Positions 22,541-30,825 of a DNA stretch of 33,253 nt are shown here, piece after piece (position 1 is the stretch's first letter; the number at the start of each line of letters is the position of its first letter). Below the pieces are notes generated by a model. The model did not search any database. It worked only from the letters and a program-made list of their open reading frames with translations, and was not told the origin of the DNA. A program made the position numbers and the translations under genes. Location: assembly GCA_027002815.1 (NCBI GenBank), contig JALWZH010000158.1, forward strand, positions 1 through 33,253. Reading direction: 5' to 3'. The stretch comes from Thermoproteales archaeon (GTDB lineage Archaea; Thermoproteota; Thermoprotei; Thermoproteales; Thermoproteaceae).

Positions 22541-22642
22541 GCCCCGGTAGCTCAGCCTGGTCAGAGCGCCTCACTGGTAATGAGGAGGTCCCGGACGGCG
22601 TACACAGCGCCGGGGAAAGTTCAAATCCCGGCCGGGGCTCCA
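22541..22642 (+). tRNA. tRNA-Thr(GGT) with a 24-base intron in the T arm
   Basis: GCCCCGG (22541-22547) pairs with CCGGGGC (22632-22638), followed by discriminator T and an encoded CCA. The D arm is GCTC/GAGC. The anticodon stem CCTCA/TGAGG encloses the loop CTGGTAA with anticodon GGT at 22576-22578. The T arm is only whole if bases 22595-22618 are removed: CCGG then joins G and pairs with CCCGG around the loop TTCAAAT. The mature tRNA is 75 bases plus CCA. Introns at such non-canonical sites are a known feature of Thermoproteales tRNAs. Confidence 0.93.
22595..22618 (+). other. Intron of tRNA-Thr at position 52/53 with a bulge-helix-bulge motif
   Basis: The splice motif is textbook: a central 4-bp helix TCCC (22589-22592) with GGGA (22613-22616), a 3-base bulge GGA cut after its second base, a 3-base bulge AAG cut after its second base, and an intron stem CGGCG/CGCCG with a 7-base loop. 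The predicted cuts give exactly the exon ends required by the T arm. The archaeal splicing endonuclease would remove it; relaxed motif sites need the heteromeric crenarchaeal enzyme. Confidence 0.9.
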
Positions 22643-22755
22643 CCCTACCTTCCTTCACTTCGCTACATATGGAAAATTATGAGAAAAACGTAAAAGGGAC
22701 TTGAGATAAATTTAAACGAAACTTTCCACAGAGGATTAATACACAGCAAACAACA

Positions 22756-22765
22756 CTTTAATAAT
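22756..22765 (+). promoter_or_regulatory. TATA box of the epimerase-like gene
   Basis: The element ctttaataat is centred 24 bases before the ATG at 22785, which favours that start over the TTG at 22770. Confidence 0.55.
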
Positions 22766-22784
22766 CTCATTGCTGTTCCCAGCG

Positions 22785-23834
22785 ATGGCGAATCATACAT
22801 CCAAAACTAAACGCTACGTGGGTACTTGTCTTAGATATAAACTGATGTATGTCGTTGCTATAGTGTTTATAATTATAGTGGCACTCGACTTTTACACGTC
22901 GCACATAAATTCTACAAAGGTCATTTCACCGGATAAAAATGGGTGTCCTATGATAAATTACGGCTACCAGGGAGGATATTATATAGGTACCGTCTATAGT
23001 CCGTTAAAACTGTCACAGTTCATACTGGACCAGTATGACAGTTACGTTACGACCGGCGACAGAAGATATAGGGATACCATGCTTAGATGTGTAGACGTGC
23101 TTTTAAGCATAGCCGAAGATAGAGGCGATTTCATAGTATTTACATACGATTTCCCGTGGCCCTACTATAATATTTCTGGTAAATGGGCCTCCTCTATGTC
23201 GCAGATAGATGGCGTACTGGCATTATACAAGTCTTATGAGGTGACTGGCAATTCCACTTACCTCCACTTGGCGGGCAAGGCCCTCAACGCATTTTTCGTG
23301 GACACAGATAGGGGTGGGCTGACCCACTTCACGGAGTATGGTCCCTGGTACGAGGAATATGCCTACCCAAATATTACGGGCCCCTATGTCCTAAACGGCT
23401 TCATGTATACCCTGATAAAACTGTATGAATATTATAATGCGTCGAAAGATGAGAGGGCAAAGTCCCTCTTTCTTGATGGACTTAGGACTCTGAAAGCCAC
23501 GGCGCACATGTTCGATACGGGTGATTGGACCACCTACGATCTTATAGGCACATTATCGCCATGGGCAAAGCACCAGCTTCACATCAAGTTTTCGCGTGAA
23601 CTGTACCACATAACAAATGACGAGTTTTTCTTGGATCTAAGTAATAGATGGGCCGATTATAACCTGAGGTTGACCGGGCTATATCTGGGAGCAAAATATT
23701 ATATAGGGCTAACTTTAAGGCAGTACATGTTGCTACCCTTACCCGCAAAATATTCCCTATTAGCACCTCTGTTATACATATTATTTAAACGGTGCATCAG
23801 CAAAAACCGTCCGCTAAGTAGAACACCGATGTAA
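22785..23834 (+). CDS. Membrane-anchored D-glucuronyl C5-epimerase-like protein
   Basis: The 349-residue protein has an N-terminal signal anchor, LMYVVAIVFIIIVALDF, an outer domain with several aromatic-rich helical repeats, and a C-terminal hydrophobic stretch, YSLLAPLLYILF, followed by basic residues. The domain includes YDFPWPYYNISGKWASSMSQ, THFTEYGPWYEEYAY and VLNGFMYTLIKLYEYY, the hallmark patterns of the C-terminal domain of glucuronyl C5-epimerases, which flip glucuronate to iduronate within a polymer. It would act outside the cell on a surface polysaccharide. Base composition is much more AT-rich than the genes to its left, and the gene lies directly after a tRNA, both suggesting acquired DNA. 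Confidence 0.75.
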   Translation: MANHTSKTKRYVGTCLRYKLMYVVAIVFIIIVALDFYTSHINSTKVISPDKNGCPMINYGYQGGYYIGTVYSPLKLSQFILDQYDSYVTTGDRRYRDTMLRCVDVLLSIAEDRGDFIVFTYDFPWPYYNISGKWASSMSQIDGVLALYKSYEVTGNSTYLHLAGKALNAFFVDTDRGGLTHFTEYGPWYEEYAYPNITGPYVLNGFMYTLIKLYEYYNASKDERAKSLFLDGLRTLKATAHMFDTGDWTTYDLIGTLSPWAKHQLHIKFSRELYHITNDEFFLDLSNRWADYNLRLTGLYLGAKYYIGLTLRQYMLLPLPAKYSLLAPLLYILFKRCISKNRPLSRTPM

Positions 23835-24252
23835 CTAAGGGCTGTAATCTAAACCTTTAATAACCTACATCGAGATATATCTGAAAAGTCTAGGCATGAA
23901 ACGTGTTAAGTGTTGGGATGTTCCCTCGCAGATAGCGGACAAGAAGTACAGCTAAGCTGCACGTATATGGTCCGACACGTTCCAGAATCTGCAGAGATAC
24001 ATGATAAGGCATATAATAGATCTTGTCAGGAAACAGAGGGACGATATGATTCAAGGTCCTTGAAAAGGAGTAACCGCTTTTTATACGCCCAAGATAGAGT
24101 GCGGCAACGTACAAATTGTCTTGTCCCAATTAGGCATTTCAGACCCCATTTAGGCATGTCTCCCAATGTGTGCAATAAGGAAGATAATCTAAATAAAGCT
24201 AAAGGGATCCAAGGCAAGCCTCTTATAGAGAGCCATATTTCTATACTACAGT
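23835..24252. other. AT-rich gap with a possible gene relic on the minus strand
   Basis: No intact gene is supported. The minus strand from 24129 to 23890 reads protein-like, including KIYYMPYHVSLQILERVGPY and LAVLLVRYLRGNIPTLN, but has no recognisable family and no clear promoter. A plus-strand frame over the same bases (23910-24266) is Cys- and Arg-rich without motifs and is probably not coding. The stretch fits the surrounding pattern of decayed polysaccharide genes. Confidence 0.35.
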
Positions 24253-25047
24253 TTACATTATTTTGATCATAATCCTTAAAAGTGTATGTAAAACTTCTAT
24301 TGGTGTATGTTCCCTTGGAAGCTCCTCCACTATTCTTTCCCTTTTTACGACCTTCACATTACATGCTAAAGCCTCAAGTGCTGTTAAGCTGAGACTATAT
24401 ATAGATAATTTATCTATTAGATACCAGAACTTATTAAATACATATGGCATATACCTATACGGAATTGGTCTCTTGTTCCTGTCATGTATGTAGAGCTTTA
24501 ACTTCATATTATTGGCTATCTCTCTAGCATAGTCTACATCTCTCAATGCCCAACTACTTGGGTCATATATGTAAATTGCACTTTGGTGTCTAGATCTCAA
24601 GTGTTCCATAGGTCTAAACAAGTCCAAGTTGACGGGATTTGGAAGGTAATATACACCGTACTGTTTGCCCTCATCAAAGAGGTCAGGCGTAGACACCACA
24701 ACAACATCGGCCCTACTAATTATATCAGCTTTGTGTTCCCACAACCCTCTTATATCGCTTCCATGATAATGCAATATGACTATTTTATCTTTGTACAAAA
24801 TCTTTAAGGTTTTTATTAAACGATCCAAACTATGTACATGTATTACGTCATATTGTCTTGCCATTTTAATAGCTTTAACTATGAATTCGGCAGGACTGCA
24901 CCGACACGTCTCGCCGAATATGGTATGCCCAAATTTATCGGCATCACTACGGGTGATCACCCAAGTATCCCATTTCAAAAGCTTGTTCTGGTATAGAGCC
25001 AATGTACTAGCAACACCAGCCGTATTCCATATATGCAATACTTTCAT
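24253..25047 (-). CDS. Glycosyltransferase, GT-B fold (GT4-like)
   Basis: The 264-residue protein starts MKVLHIWNTAGVASTLALYQ and contains YDVIHVHSLDRL, VILHYHGSDIRG, ADVVVVSTPDL and YLPNPVNLDLFRP. These are the ordered landmarks of family 4 glycosyltransferases, where sugar is moved from a nucleotide donor to a lipid-linked or surface acceptor. It is shorter than most, and the C-terminal donor-site E-x7-E helix appears only as SLTALEALACNVKVVKRE. Enzyme activity is likely but not certain. The ATG at 25047 is chosen by the family start. TATA-like sequences lie at 25091-25099 and 25121-25132, so this gene may have a short leader. Composition is AT-rich. Confidence 0.75.
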   Translation of the reverse strand: MKVLHIWNTAGVASTLALYQNKLLKWDTWVITRSDADKFGHTIFGETCRCSPAEFIVKAIKMARQYDVIHVHSLDRLIKTLKILYKDKIVILHYHGSDIRGLWEHKADIISRADVVVVSTPDLFDEGKQYGVYYLPNPVNLDLFRPMEHLRSRHQSAIYIYDPSSWALRDVDYAREIANNMKLKLYIHDRNKRPIPYRYMPYVFNKFWYLIDKLSIYSLSLTALEALACNVKVVKRERIVEELPREHTPIEVLHTLLRIMIKIM

Positions 25048-25392
25048 CGTTCCCATCCCTTTCTTCTCTGATCTTTCCTGATAAGAGCCTGTTAAAAACG
25101 TGCTCCCCACACCATAAAAGATTTTTAAATATCTTAATTTGCGTCAGCGTAAATGGGTATGGACCCTCACGATTATCATCCTGGAACCATCGCATTATTT
25201 GAATGTAGCGCTTTAAGTAAGAGCGCCTTTAACATGCTCGCTGTCCATAATAAGGGATCATGATATACATTTTACCATGCGTTCACTACTACGCCATTAC
25301 ATTAATGGAGGGGATTCACGTAGTTGAAAGGGGAAGGCAGCTAAGGGTTCCGCTCGGCGAGGGACTTGGAGTAGTACATCCTCCTGAAGGAA

Positions 25393-25696
25393 GGATCTGT
25401 TTGATCCCGCCGCAGCGTACGCATTTTTGAATGATGTACTTGACTTGGCGATATATTCAAGATTGGGCGATATAATGTGCTGGTATCCGTATAGTTGCAG
25501 ATTCATACTCCTCATACTCTTTGGAAGACACCCTCTTACCCATGGAATAGTGAGACATGGCTTTGACATAACAAGTGGTCATATAGCTACCTTTGAGAAG
25601 ATAGGTACACGTCTCTTGTCCGAACTTCTAAGTTCCGTGGGATACATTACCGCAACGATAGACTGGCTTGACAGATGGCGTAAAAGAGACTATTGA
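25393..25696. pseudogene. Sulfatase relic split by an inversion
   Basis: The minus strand from about 25518 to 25393 encodes SMRSMNLQLYGYQHIISPNL, then EYIAKSSTSFKNAYAAAGSN, then RS: the N-terminal sulfatase pattern DSLRxxxLxLYGY-x-x-x-x-SPNL. The plus strand from about 25508 to 25695 encodes LLILFGRHPLTHGIVRHGFD and then LLSELLSSVGYITATIDWLD, the part that should follow it directly. The two pieces are thus head-to-head, meeting at 25507-25519, so an inversion has broken the gene. About 100 residues are recognisable of a normal 400-500. The family hydrolyses sulfate esters or transfers phospho-groups. Confidence 0.65.
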
Positions 25697-25825
25697 ATAT
25701 GTGCGTCTGCCTCAGAGTTGAAGAATATGCATCTGTCCCATATGTTCGAATCGCCTATTTTAATGCTATTAGTTAAATCACCTATACAATAATCTGTATA
25801 AAATATTTTTCATGATTCGGTATTG

Positions 25826-25988
25826 TTATTATAATAATAGTCAATACATAATGACGCAGCTAAAAAGGATCGTGAAACGTCTCATAAGGCGTGGGAAGAC
25901 TTATTTTCTTCTCCCATACATATATGGGATATACCTACCTCGTTCAATGATATACCTACTTCCTTGTAAAGAGATTTTACAATGGTAA
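25826..25988 (+). CDS. Short frame of 45 residues with its own TATA box, possibly a truncated gene
   Basis: The ATG at 25851 follows the TATA-like ttattataataa (25826-25837). The product, MTQLKRIVKRLIRRGKTYFL and on to LPCKEILQW, is basic and then hydrophobic, like the N-terminus of a membrane-associated sugar or methyl transferase of the sort encoded nearby. It ends at TAA at 25986-25988. It may be a small membrane protein, or the start of a gene whose rest was lost. The family is not recognised. The coordinates given include the promoter. Confidence 0.3.
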
Positions 25989-26231
25989 ATGTAACGAATA
26001 TGTAACTCAGATGGTGAAAAGAATTCCCAAATGAAGCTTGGAGAAGACAGGTGGTGCAATATCATCATTAACTAAGGTATAAAATGTGTGGATGAGGTAG
26101 AGCCCAGATACAACGCGTCTATATTCCATGCAGCATGTTCATAGGTGAACTCATGTCATTGCTTGAAAATAGTATTGGGTCTTAAGGTTATTGAAAAGCC
26201 ATAATGTGAATGTTGATTCTGTAATGCTCCA

Positions 26232-26654
26232 TTATCCTGAAATAAGATGTTCAATAAGCTTCCTTGTGGTGGGTGTCAGATCCATGTCTAGCGCATGTTC
26301 AAGTTTGAAGAATCCAGCTTCGGCTGCATCGTCGCCAGCGGCGACATTCCCATGGGCATCAACGAGGAAATCAATGAGCACGAAGTGATATTTAACTCTG
26401 CCCTCCTCGTCCCTTTCTATGTACTGGTCAACGTATAGGAGTCTAGGGTTCGTCCCGTCGAGCCCCGTCTCCTCCTTTAGTTCCCTAATCACGGCATCTT
26501 CAAGGCTCTCCCCCACTTCAAGGAGACCCCCAGGTATGGCCCACTTGCCCGCATTTGGACTGGCCCTTCTCCTGATGAGCAGTATCTTGTCGTCCCTCAG
26601 CACAACTGCCCCCACGCCCACAATAGGTCTCTCGGGATACTCCTTACGCGTCAC
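26232..26654 (-). CDS. Nudix hydrolase, MutT/ADP-ribose type
   Basis: The 140-residue protein has the Nudix box GGLLEVGESLEDAVIRELKE followed by ETGL at about residues 42-65 and the upstream ILLIRRRASPNAGKWAIPGG stretch typical of single-domain MutT-like hydrolases. It could hydrolyse oxidised nucleotides, ADP-ribose or a nucleotide sugar; within a polysaccharide region the last is attractive but unproven. It begins at a GTG 24 bases from a TATA box that also lies upstream of the divergent phosphodiesterase gene. GC content is back to the genome norm. Confidence 0.85.
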   Translation of the reverse strand: MTRKEYPERPIVGVGAVVLRDDKILLIRRRASPNAGKWAIPGGLLEVGESLEDAVIRELKEETGLDGTNPRLLYVDQYIERDEEGRVKYHFVLIDFLVDAHGNVAAGDDAAEAGFFKLEHALDMDLTPTTRKLIEHLISG

Positions 26655-26672
26655 GGTTACGGGCAGCGAGGA

Positions 26673-26682
26673 GGTTAAAATG
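26673..26682. promoter_or_regulatory. Shared bidirectional TATA region
   Basis: The sequence ggttaaaatg is centred about 24 bases from the GTG at 26654 on one side and about 26 bases from the ATG at 26704 on the other. With only 49 bases between the two starts, the genes may use one AT-rich element in both directions. Confidence 0.5.
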
Positions 26683-26703
26683 CCTTGGCTTTAAGCCCAG
26701 CCC

Positions 26704-28122
26704 ATGGGCAAACTCGCCGTCCTCGGCCTTGACGGGCTTTCCTGGCCCTTCCTCAACGGCATGGTTGAGACGGGCAAGATGCCGTATCTCAGGGCCGTTT
26801 CCGCAAATGTGCTTAGGGCCACGTTGAGGGCCCTTCCGCCGGTAACATTCCCCTCGTGGACCAGCATAATGACTGGCGTGAATCCAGGCAAGCACGGCAT
26901 CTTTGGGTTTTTCAAATACAGCAAGGGCACTTACGGCCAGTCGCTCTACACGTCCCTCGATTTGAGGCATCCGCGCGTTCATGAAATGGCCGCCCTCATG
27001 GGCGTAAAAGGCGTAGTGTTCAACCCGATACCGGACTATCCGATTCGTCCAGTCAAAAACGTTGAGATTGTATCCAACTTGTTCTTCGCTCCGAAACCAA
27101 TGTCGTATCCGCCTGAGGCACATGTAAAGTATTTTGGTGCATCTAACTTGCCGCAGGCCAAGGCTGCTGGATGCGACGTCGTGGAATATTTCAGGGAGGT
27201 CATGGAGCTTTACTTGGCTGCGGTTGAGAAGGCCTCGTCAAACGCCGATCTGCTATGGACAAACCTTAACTTTCCCGATGCTGCGTTGCACAGGTGCCCT
27301 AAGATGCTCCGTCAGCCCGATGCGCCTTTCCTTTCCATCATAGACAAAATAATAGAGGTCATGGACAGCAGGTTCGAGTCGTTCATGCTGTTGTCCGACC
27401 ACGGCTTCTCGGAGTATAGATATGCCATAAGCGTGAACGATATTTTAGTGAAGAGGGGCATTGCCAGGCCCGGCAAGCGCAAGCATTTCAGGGAGTTGGG
27501 AGAAGGGCGCTCGGCTGGTATTGGTATCTCGCCACGACTTTATAAGTTCCTCAGAGCGACCGGCGCCGCGCGCGTGTTTAGACTGGCCGTGAAGGTCTAC
27601 AGCAACTTGACCGGTAGGCCCATAAGGGTCTTCACCAAGGCCTGGATAGACGTAGAGACCTCCGAGGCCTTCTTACCCGACAAGTCCTCCTTTGGGCTGT
27701 ACGTCAACGGAGGCCCAGACTCTGTACGACGGGTATATAGGATTCTTTCAGACTACGATGACGCGATATTCGTGCGACCAGCAGAGGAGGTATATTGGGG
27801 AAAATATGTACATTTGGGTCCTGATATAGTAGTGTTTCCGCGTTTCAACAGGGGTTTCACATTACTCAGCGCCGAGGTTAGGGGCATCTCAGTGTTGCCG
27901 GGCAGGCACTATGACCATCACCCAGACGGGGTACTCCTGACGCGTACAGACAGGCTTAAGGGTATTATTGACGTATTGCCGAACTTTGCAGCTACTTCCA
28001 TAGCAATGTACTTGCTCGGCATTCCCCTGCCCAAGTCCCGGGATACGCCTAGAGACGTAGAGAGGTCCATGTTCTGGGACTTCAAGGAGGTTATGTATCC
28101 CACCTTTCCGCTATTGCAATGA
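26704..28122 (+). CDS. Alkaline-phosphatase-superfamily phosphodiesterase / nucleotide pyrophosphatase
   Basis: The 472-residue protein begins LAVLGLDGLSWPFL, where Asp10 is a metal ligand, followed by the nucleophile region PPVTFPSWTSIMTGVNPGKH with Thr48 as likely nucleophile, then FMLLSDHGFSEY with the second metal-binding Asp-His and GRHYDHHPDGVLL near the end. This is the type I phosphodiesterase pattern. Such proteins in archaeal surface-sugar clusters may act on nucleotide sugars or phosphodiester-linked groups. There is no signal peptide, so it is likely cytosolic. It overlaps the downstream glycosyltransferase gene by ATGA, so the two are co-translated. Confidence 0.8.
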   Translation: MGKLAVLGLDGLSWPFLNGMVETGKMPYLRAVSANVLRATLRALPPVTFPSWTSIMTGVNPGKHGIFGFFKYSKGTYGQSLYTSLDLRHPRVHEMAALMGVKGVVFNPIPDYPIRPVKNVEIVSNLFFAPKPMSYPPEAHVKYFGASNLPQAKAAGCDVVEYFREVMELYLAAVEKASSNADLLWTNLNFPDAALHRCPKMLRQPDAPFLSIIDKIIEVMDSRFESFMLLSDHGFSEYRYAISVNDILVKRGIARPGKRKHFRELGEGRSAGIGISPRLYKFLRATGAARVFRLAVKVYSNLTGRPIRVFTKAWIDVETSEAFLPDKSSFGLYVNGGPDSVRRVYRILSDYDDAIFVRPAEEVYWGKYVHLGPDIVVFPRFNRGFTLLSAEVRGISVLPGRHYDHHPDGVLLTRTDRLKGIIDVLPNFAATSIAMYLLGIPLPKSRDTPRDVERSMFWDFKEVMYPTFPLLQ

Positions 28123-29228
28123 TTAGACGCGGCGACGTACACGGGTCCAAACACACAGCGGCGATAGCAGTGCTGTCCTACGAAGCGTCCAAACATCCCA
28201 GGGCCCAGAAGGTATACCTTTCCCTGAGGAGACGTATGTACAATGCCTTTCTCTGGGAGGCACGTAAGCCTGTTAGGCGGGGCCCACGCATGTTGAGGGC
28301 CCTCCTCAACTACCTGTTCGCCTTGTTCGAGGTAGGCCTGATAAGGGCGGACATCTACTGGGTGGAGAACGTGCCCGATGTGATCTATTTACCGCTGGCC
28401 ATGCTGGGAAGAAGGTACGTATATGACAGGCGTAGCCCATGGGCGCTCCACATGTCGGTCGAGGCTGGGCCTGTGAGAAATGCCGTAACATGGCTGGCCC
28501 ATTTGGTTGAGAGGTACGTTGCGTCGCGGTCGGCGGCCGTGACGGTGCCTTCGACCCCCCTTGGACGCGATAATTACGGTTCTAAAAGTGTGTTTGTGAT
28601 CCCAAATTACCCTGAGGGGTCCTTTATGTGTCCCCACAGCGCTGATCTGAAACATGAGCTCGGGGCGGACAGTGAAACTACGGTGTTCCTGTACATGGCT
28701 AGGCTCAGCAGGATAGAGGGGGCCCACCTCGTTCCGAAAATCGCCGAGGCCATAAAGGGGCTCAACGCCGAGATCTGGGTGGCTGGGGACGGGCCGCTGC
28801 GCGGCCTAATAGAGGGGGCAGCCCGCGCGAATCCACACCTGCGCTGGTTGGGCTGGGTCAGGCGTAGCGAGGTGCCAAGGTACATAGCTGCGTCGGATTA
28901 CGGCCTCGTGCCTAGAGAGGAGTCCAGGGCCCGGGTATTCTACACGCATGAAGGTATACAGAAGATAGCCGAGTTCTTGAGGTGTGGTAAGCCCGTCATA
29001 GCCAGCGGCGTTATGCCAACACCGTACTACATAACCGTCCCATCTGCGGAGCTCCCCAGCTTCGTGGCCAGGGTGGCCAGGGGCGAGGTACATGTACGTA
29101 GACCGCCCCGGATACCCACATGGGAGGAATTTTCAGAGCCCGCCATAGCCAATATTGTGTATGGCCTCATTGGTGGCGACCTTGGGGCTTCTGGCCTCCT
29201 CCGAACTCCACCTCCTCGACCTCTATGA
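28119..29228 (+). CDS. Glycosyltransferase, GT4-like
   Basis: The 369-residue protein shows a GT-B layout: the N-terminal part with ADIYWVENVPDVIYLPLA and GRRYVYDRRSPWALHM, a linker VFVIPNYPEGSF, and a C-terminal donor-binding half with FLYMARLSRIEGAHLVPKIA, IWVAGDGPLRGLIEGA and GIQKIAEFLRCGKPVIAS. The PxE-type E-x7-E motif is replaced by REESRARVFYTHEGIQKIAE, still with suitable glutamates. It probably adds a sugar in surface glycan or glycolipid assembly. It is translationally coupled to the phosphodiesterase gene. The last 62 bases overlap the convergent small gene. Confidence 0.82.
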   Translation: MIRRGDVHGSKHTAAIAVLSYEASKHPRAQKVYLSLRRRMYNAFLWEARKPVRRGPRMLRALLNYLFALFEVGLIRADIYWVENVPDVIYLPLAMLGRRYVYDRRSPWALHMSVEAGPVRNAVTWLAHLVERYVASRSAAVTVPSTPLGRDNYGSKSVFVIPNYPEGSFMCPHSADLKHELGADSETTVFLYMARLSRIEGAHLVPKIAEAIKGLNAEIWVAGDGPLRGLIEGAARANPHLRWLGWVRRSEVPRYIAASDYGLVPREESRARVFYTHEGIQKIAEFLRCGKPVIASGVMPTPYYITVPSAELPSFVARVARGEVHVRRPPRIPTWEEFSEPAIANIVYGLIGGDLGASGLLRTPPPRPL

Positions 29229-29571
29229 AGGCCGTGTATTCTATTTTGTCCGGGTCCTTGTCCAGGTAATTGGCGAGGAAGGCCTCCCACGACTTCCACT
29301 CGTCCGGGTAATCCTCGGGCAGCCGAGGCTTGTCGGGTTCCCCCCACAGCTCGCGCCACGCCTCGTACGAATCGTAAACCCATAAAATGGCGAAGTGGTC
29401 CCTGTACCTTCCCCTGAGCCCCCTAAGCACCTTGAGACCGCGCAGGCCCTTCAATCCACCGAACCTTTCCTTTAGGTATCCTGTTATGTCCCTGAGGAAT
29501 GTTTCCCCGTCGATTCCCTGGCGAAGAGTATATATGTGGATGCTGATCACCCCACGTCTACCCTGATCCAT
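29167..29571 (-). CDS. Small protein, possibly a dimeric alpha/beta-barrel fold
   Basis: The 134-residue protein begins MDQGRRGVISIHIYTLRQG at an ATG lying 22 bases from a TATA box. Strands ISIHIYTL, HFAILWVYDSYEAW and IEYTAFIEVEEVEF with intervening helices resemble ferredoxin-like dimeric barrel proteins, but no catalytic motif is seen. The internal KGLRGLKVLRGLRGRYRD is a basic repeat-like stretch. It is convergent with the glycosyltransferase, overlapping its end by 62 bases, so the C-terminal GGGQKPQGRHQ tail lies in the overlap. The function is unknown. Confidence 0.6.
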   Translation of the reverse strand: MDQGRRGVISIHIYTLRQGIDGETFLRDITGYLKERFGGLKGLRGLKVLRGLRGRYRDHFAILWVYDSYEAWRELWGEPDKPRLPEDYPDEWKSWEAFLANYLDKDPDKIEYTAFIEVEEVEFGGGQKPQGRHQ

Positions 29572-29587
29572 GTATTATTCTGTACTC

Positions 29588-29633
29588 GTTATAAATTGCG
29601 TCCCGCTCAACCTAGGACGGGCAAAGCTTTAAC
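29588..29633. promoter_or_regulatory. Divergent promoters of the small protein and wecB
   Basis: On the minus strand aatttataac at 29588-29597 serves the ATG at 29571. On the plus strand gctttaac at 29626-29633 is centred 23 bases before the wecB ATG at 29653. Confidence 0.55.
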
Positions 29634-29652
29634 TTGGGGGGCGTTACCGGCC

Positions 29653-30741
29653 ATGGCCAAGGTGGTCTCTGTGGTTGGTGCGAGGCCCAATTTCGTGAAG
29701 CTCGCGGCTCTGCACCCCGCGATCGCGCGCCGCTTCGACCACGTGATAATACATACGGGACAACACTACGACTATGAGATGTCCAAAATATTCTTTGAGC
29801 ACCTCGAGGTCCCTGAGCCTGACTACTACCTCGGCGTCGGCTCCGGCACCCACGGCTACCAGGTGGGCGAGGCGGTGAGACGGACAGAGGAAGTGTTGTT
29901 CAGGGAGAGGCCCAACATTGTGGTCGTGTATGGGGACACGAACTCGGCCTTGGCGGGGGCACTGGCCGCGGTCAAGGCCGGCTTCCCCGTGGCACACGTG
30001 GAGGCCGGTCTCAGGAGCTTCGACATGTCCATGCCTGAGGAGGTCAACAGGAGGGTCATAGACCACGTCTCTTCGCTCTTGTTCGCGCCCACTGAAACGG
30101 CGGTGTGGAACCTTCGTAGGGAGAGCGTCATGGGGGAAATCCACCTCACCGGCGACGTACACGTGGACGTTCTCATGAGGTGGGTGGACGTTGCTGAGGA
30201 GAGGTCTACCATCATGGACAAGCTTGGAGTCGAAGACAAGAACTACGTACTGGTCACAGTGCATAGGGCCGAAAACGTGGACAATCCCCATAACCTTGGC
30301 AGAATAGTGGAGGTGATTCGCGAGGTCCCTGAGAGGTACGGGCGCAATGTAGTGTTCCCAGTCCACCCCAGGACCCTCACAGCGCTGAGGTCCTTCAGCC
30401 TCCTTGAAAGGCTCGGGGACCCCCGCATAGCCCTCATTGGACCCCTAGGCTACGTGGACTTCATAAAGCTCCTAAGGCACGCGTGGAGGGTCATCACAGA
30501 CTCGGGAGGGGTACAGAGGGAGGCCTACCTGCTCGGCGTGCCCTGCATCGTCATTAGAGACAGAACCGAGTGGGTGGACCTCGTCGAGTCGGGATACGTC
30601 ACTTTGACCGGGTTGGACCCACGGAAAGTGCTGGCGGCCTTAGAAACGGACGCGCCGAGAGAAGGCCCAAGGGACCTGCTTGGAAGGGGAAACGCCTCAG
30701 AAAAGATAGCTGAAATACTTGTGAATAGGCTTGATGTATAG
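29653..30741 (+). CDS. wecB: UDP-N-acetylglucosamine 2-epimerase (non-hydrolysing)
   Basis: The 362-residue enzyme interconverts UDP-GlcNAc and UDP-ManNAc, the first step to ManNAc or ManNAcA units of surface polymers or N-glycans. The family signatures are all present: GARPNFVKLAAL, HTGQHYDYEMS, VVYGDTNSALAGALAA, AHVEAGLRSFDMSMPEEVNR, TVHRAENVDN, and DSGGVQREAYLLGVP followed by RDRTEWVD. Start at 29653 fits the family N-terminus MAKVVSVVGARP and TATA spacing; the open frame upstream overlaps a divergent gene and is rejected. Confidence 0.94.
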   Translation: MAKVVSVVGARPNFVKLAALHPAIARRFDHVIIHTGQHYDYEMSKIFFEHLEVPEPDYYLGVGSGTHGYQVGEAVRRTEEVLFRERPNIVVVYGDTNSALAGALAAVKAGFPVAHVEAGLRSFDMSMPEEVNRRVIDHVSSLLFAPTETAVWNLRRESVMGEIHLTGDVHVDVLMRWVDVAEERSTIMDKLGVEDKNYVLVTVHRAENVDNPHNLGRIVEVIREVPERYGRNVVFPVHPRTLTALRSFSLLERLGDPRIALIGPLGYVDFIKLLRHAWRVITDSGGVQREAYLLGVPCIVIRDRTEWVDLVESGYVTLTGLDPRKVLAALETDAPREGPRDLLGRGNASEKIAEILVNRLDV

Positions 30742-30800
30742 GAGCTTGCAACGCCGTTACGGCAACACACCCGATATCCACCAGAGAATATCGCCACCCT

Positions 30801-30810
30801 CATAAATATC
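30801..30810 (+). promoter_or_regulatory. TATA box of the FkbM gene
   Basis: The element cataaatatc is centred 21 bases before the ATG at 30826, so the gene is likely transcribed on its own and not only from wecB. Confidence 0.5.
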
Positions 30811-30825
30811 TGGAAACGGGAAAAC

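Larger units (their letters stand above)
25048..26231. other. 1.2-kb AT-rich gap with rearranged gene pieces
   Basis: Contains the inverted sulfatase remnant at 25393-25696 and the short frame at 25851-25988, both listed separately. A 36-codon plus frame at 25153-25263 (MGMDPHDYHPGTIALFE) is coding-like but unidentified. The segment 25990-26230 shows only a QMKLGEDRWCNI-like scrap. No intact gene of normal length is present. Confidence 0.5.

Noticed and set aside
26005-26066. Possible minus-strand C/D RNA with ATGATGA and CTGA
   Set aside because: The boxes are too far apart for the archaeal size and no D'/C' pair is visible between them.
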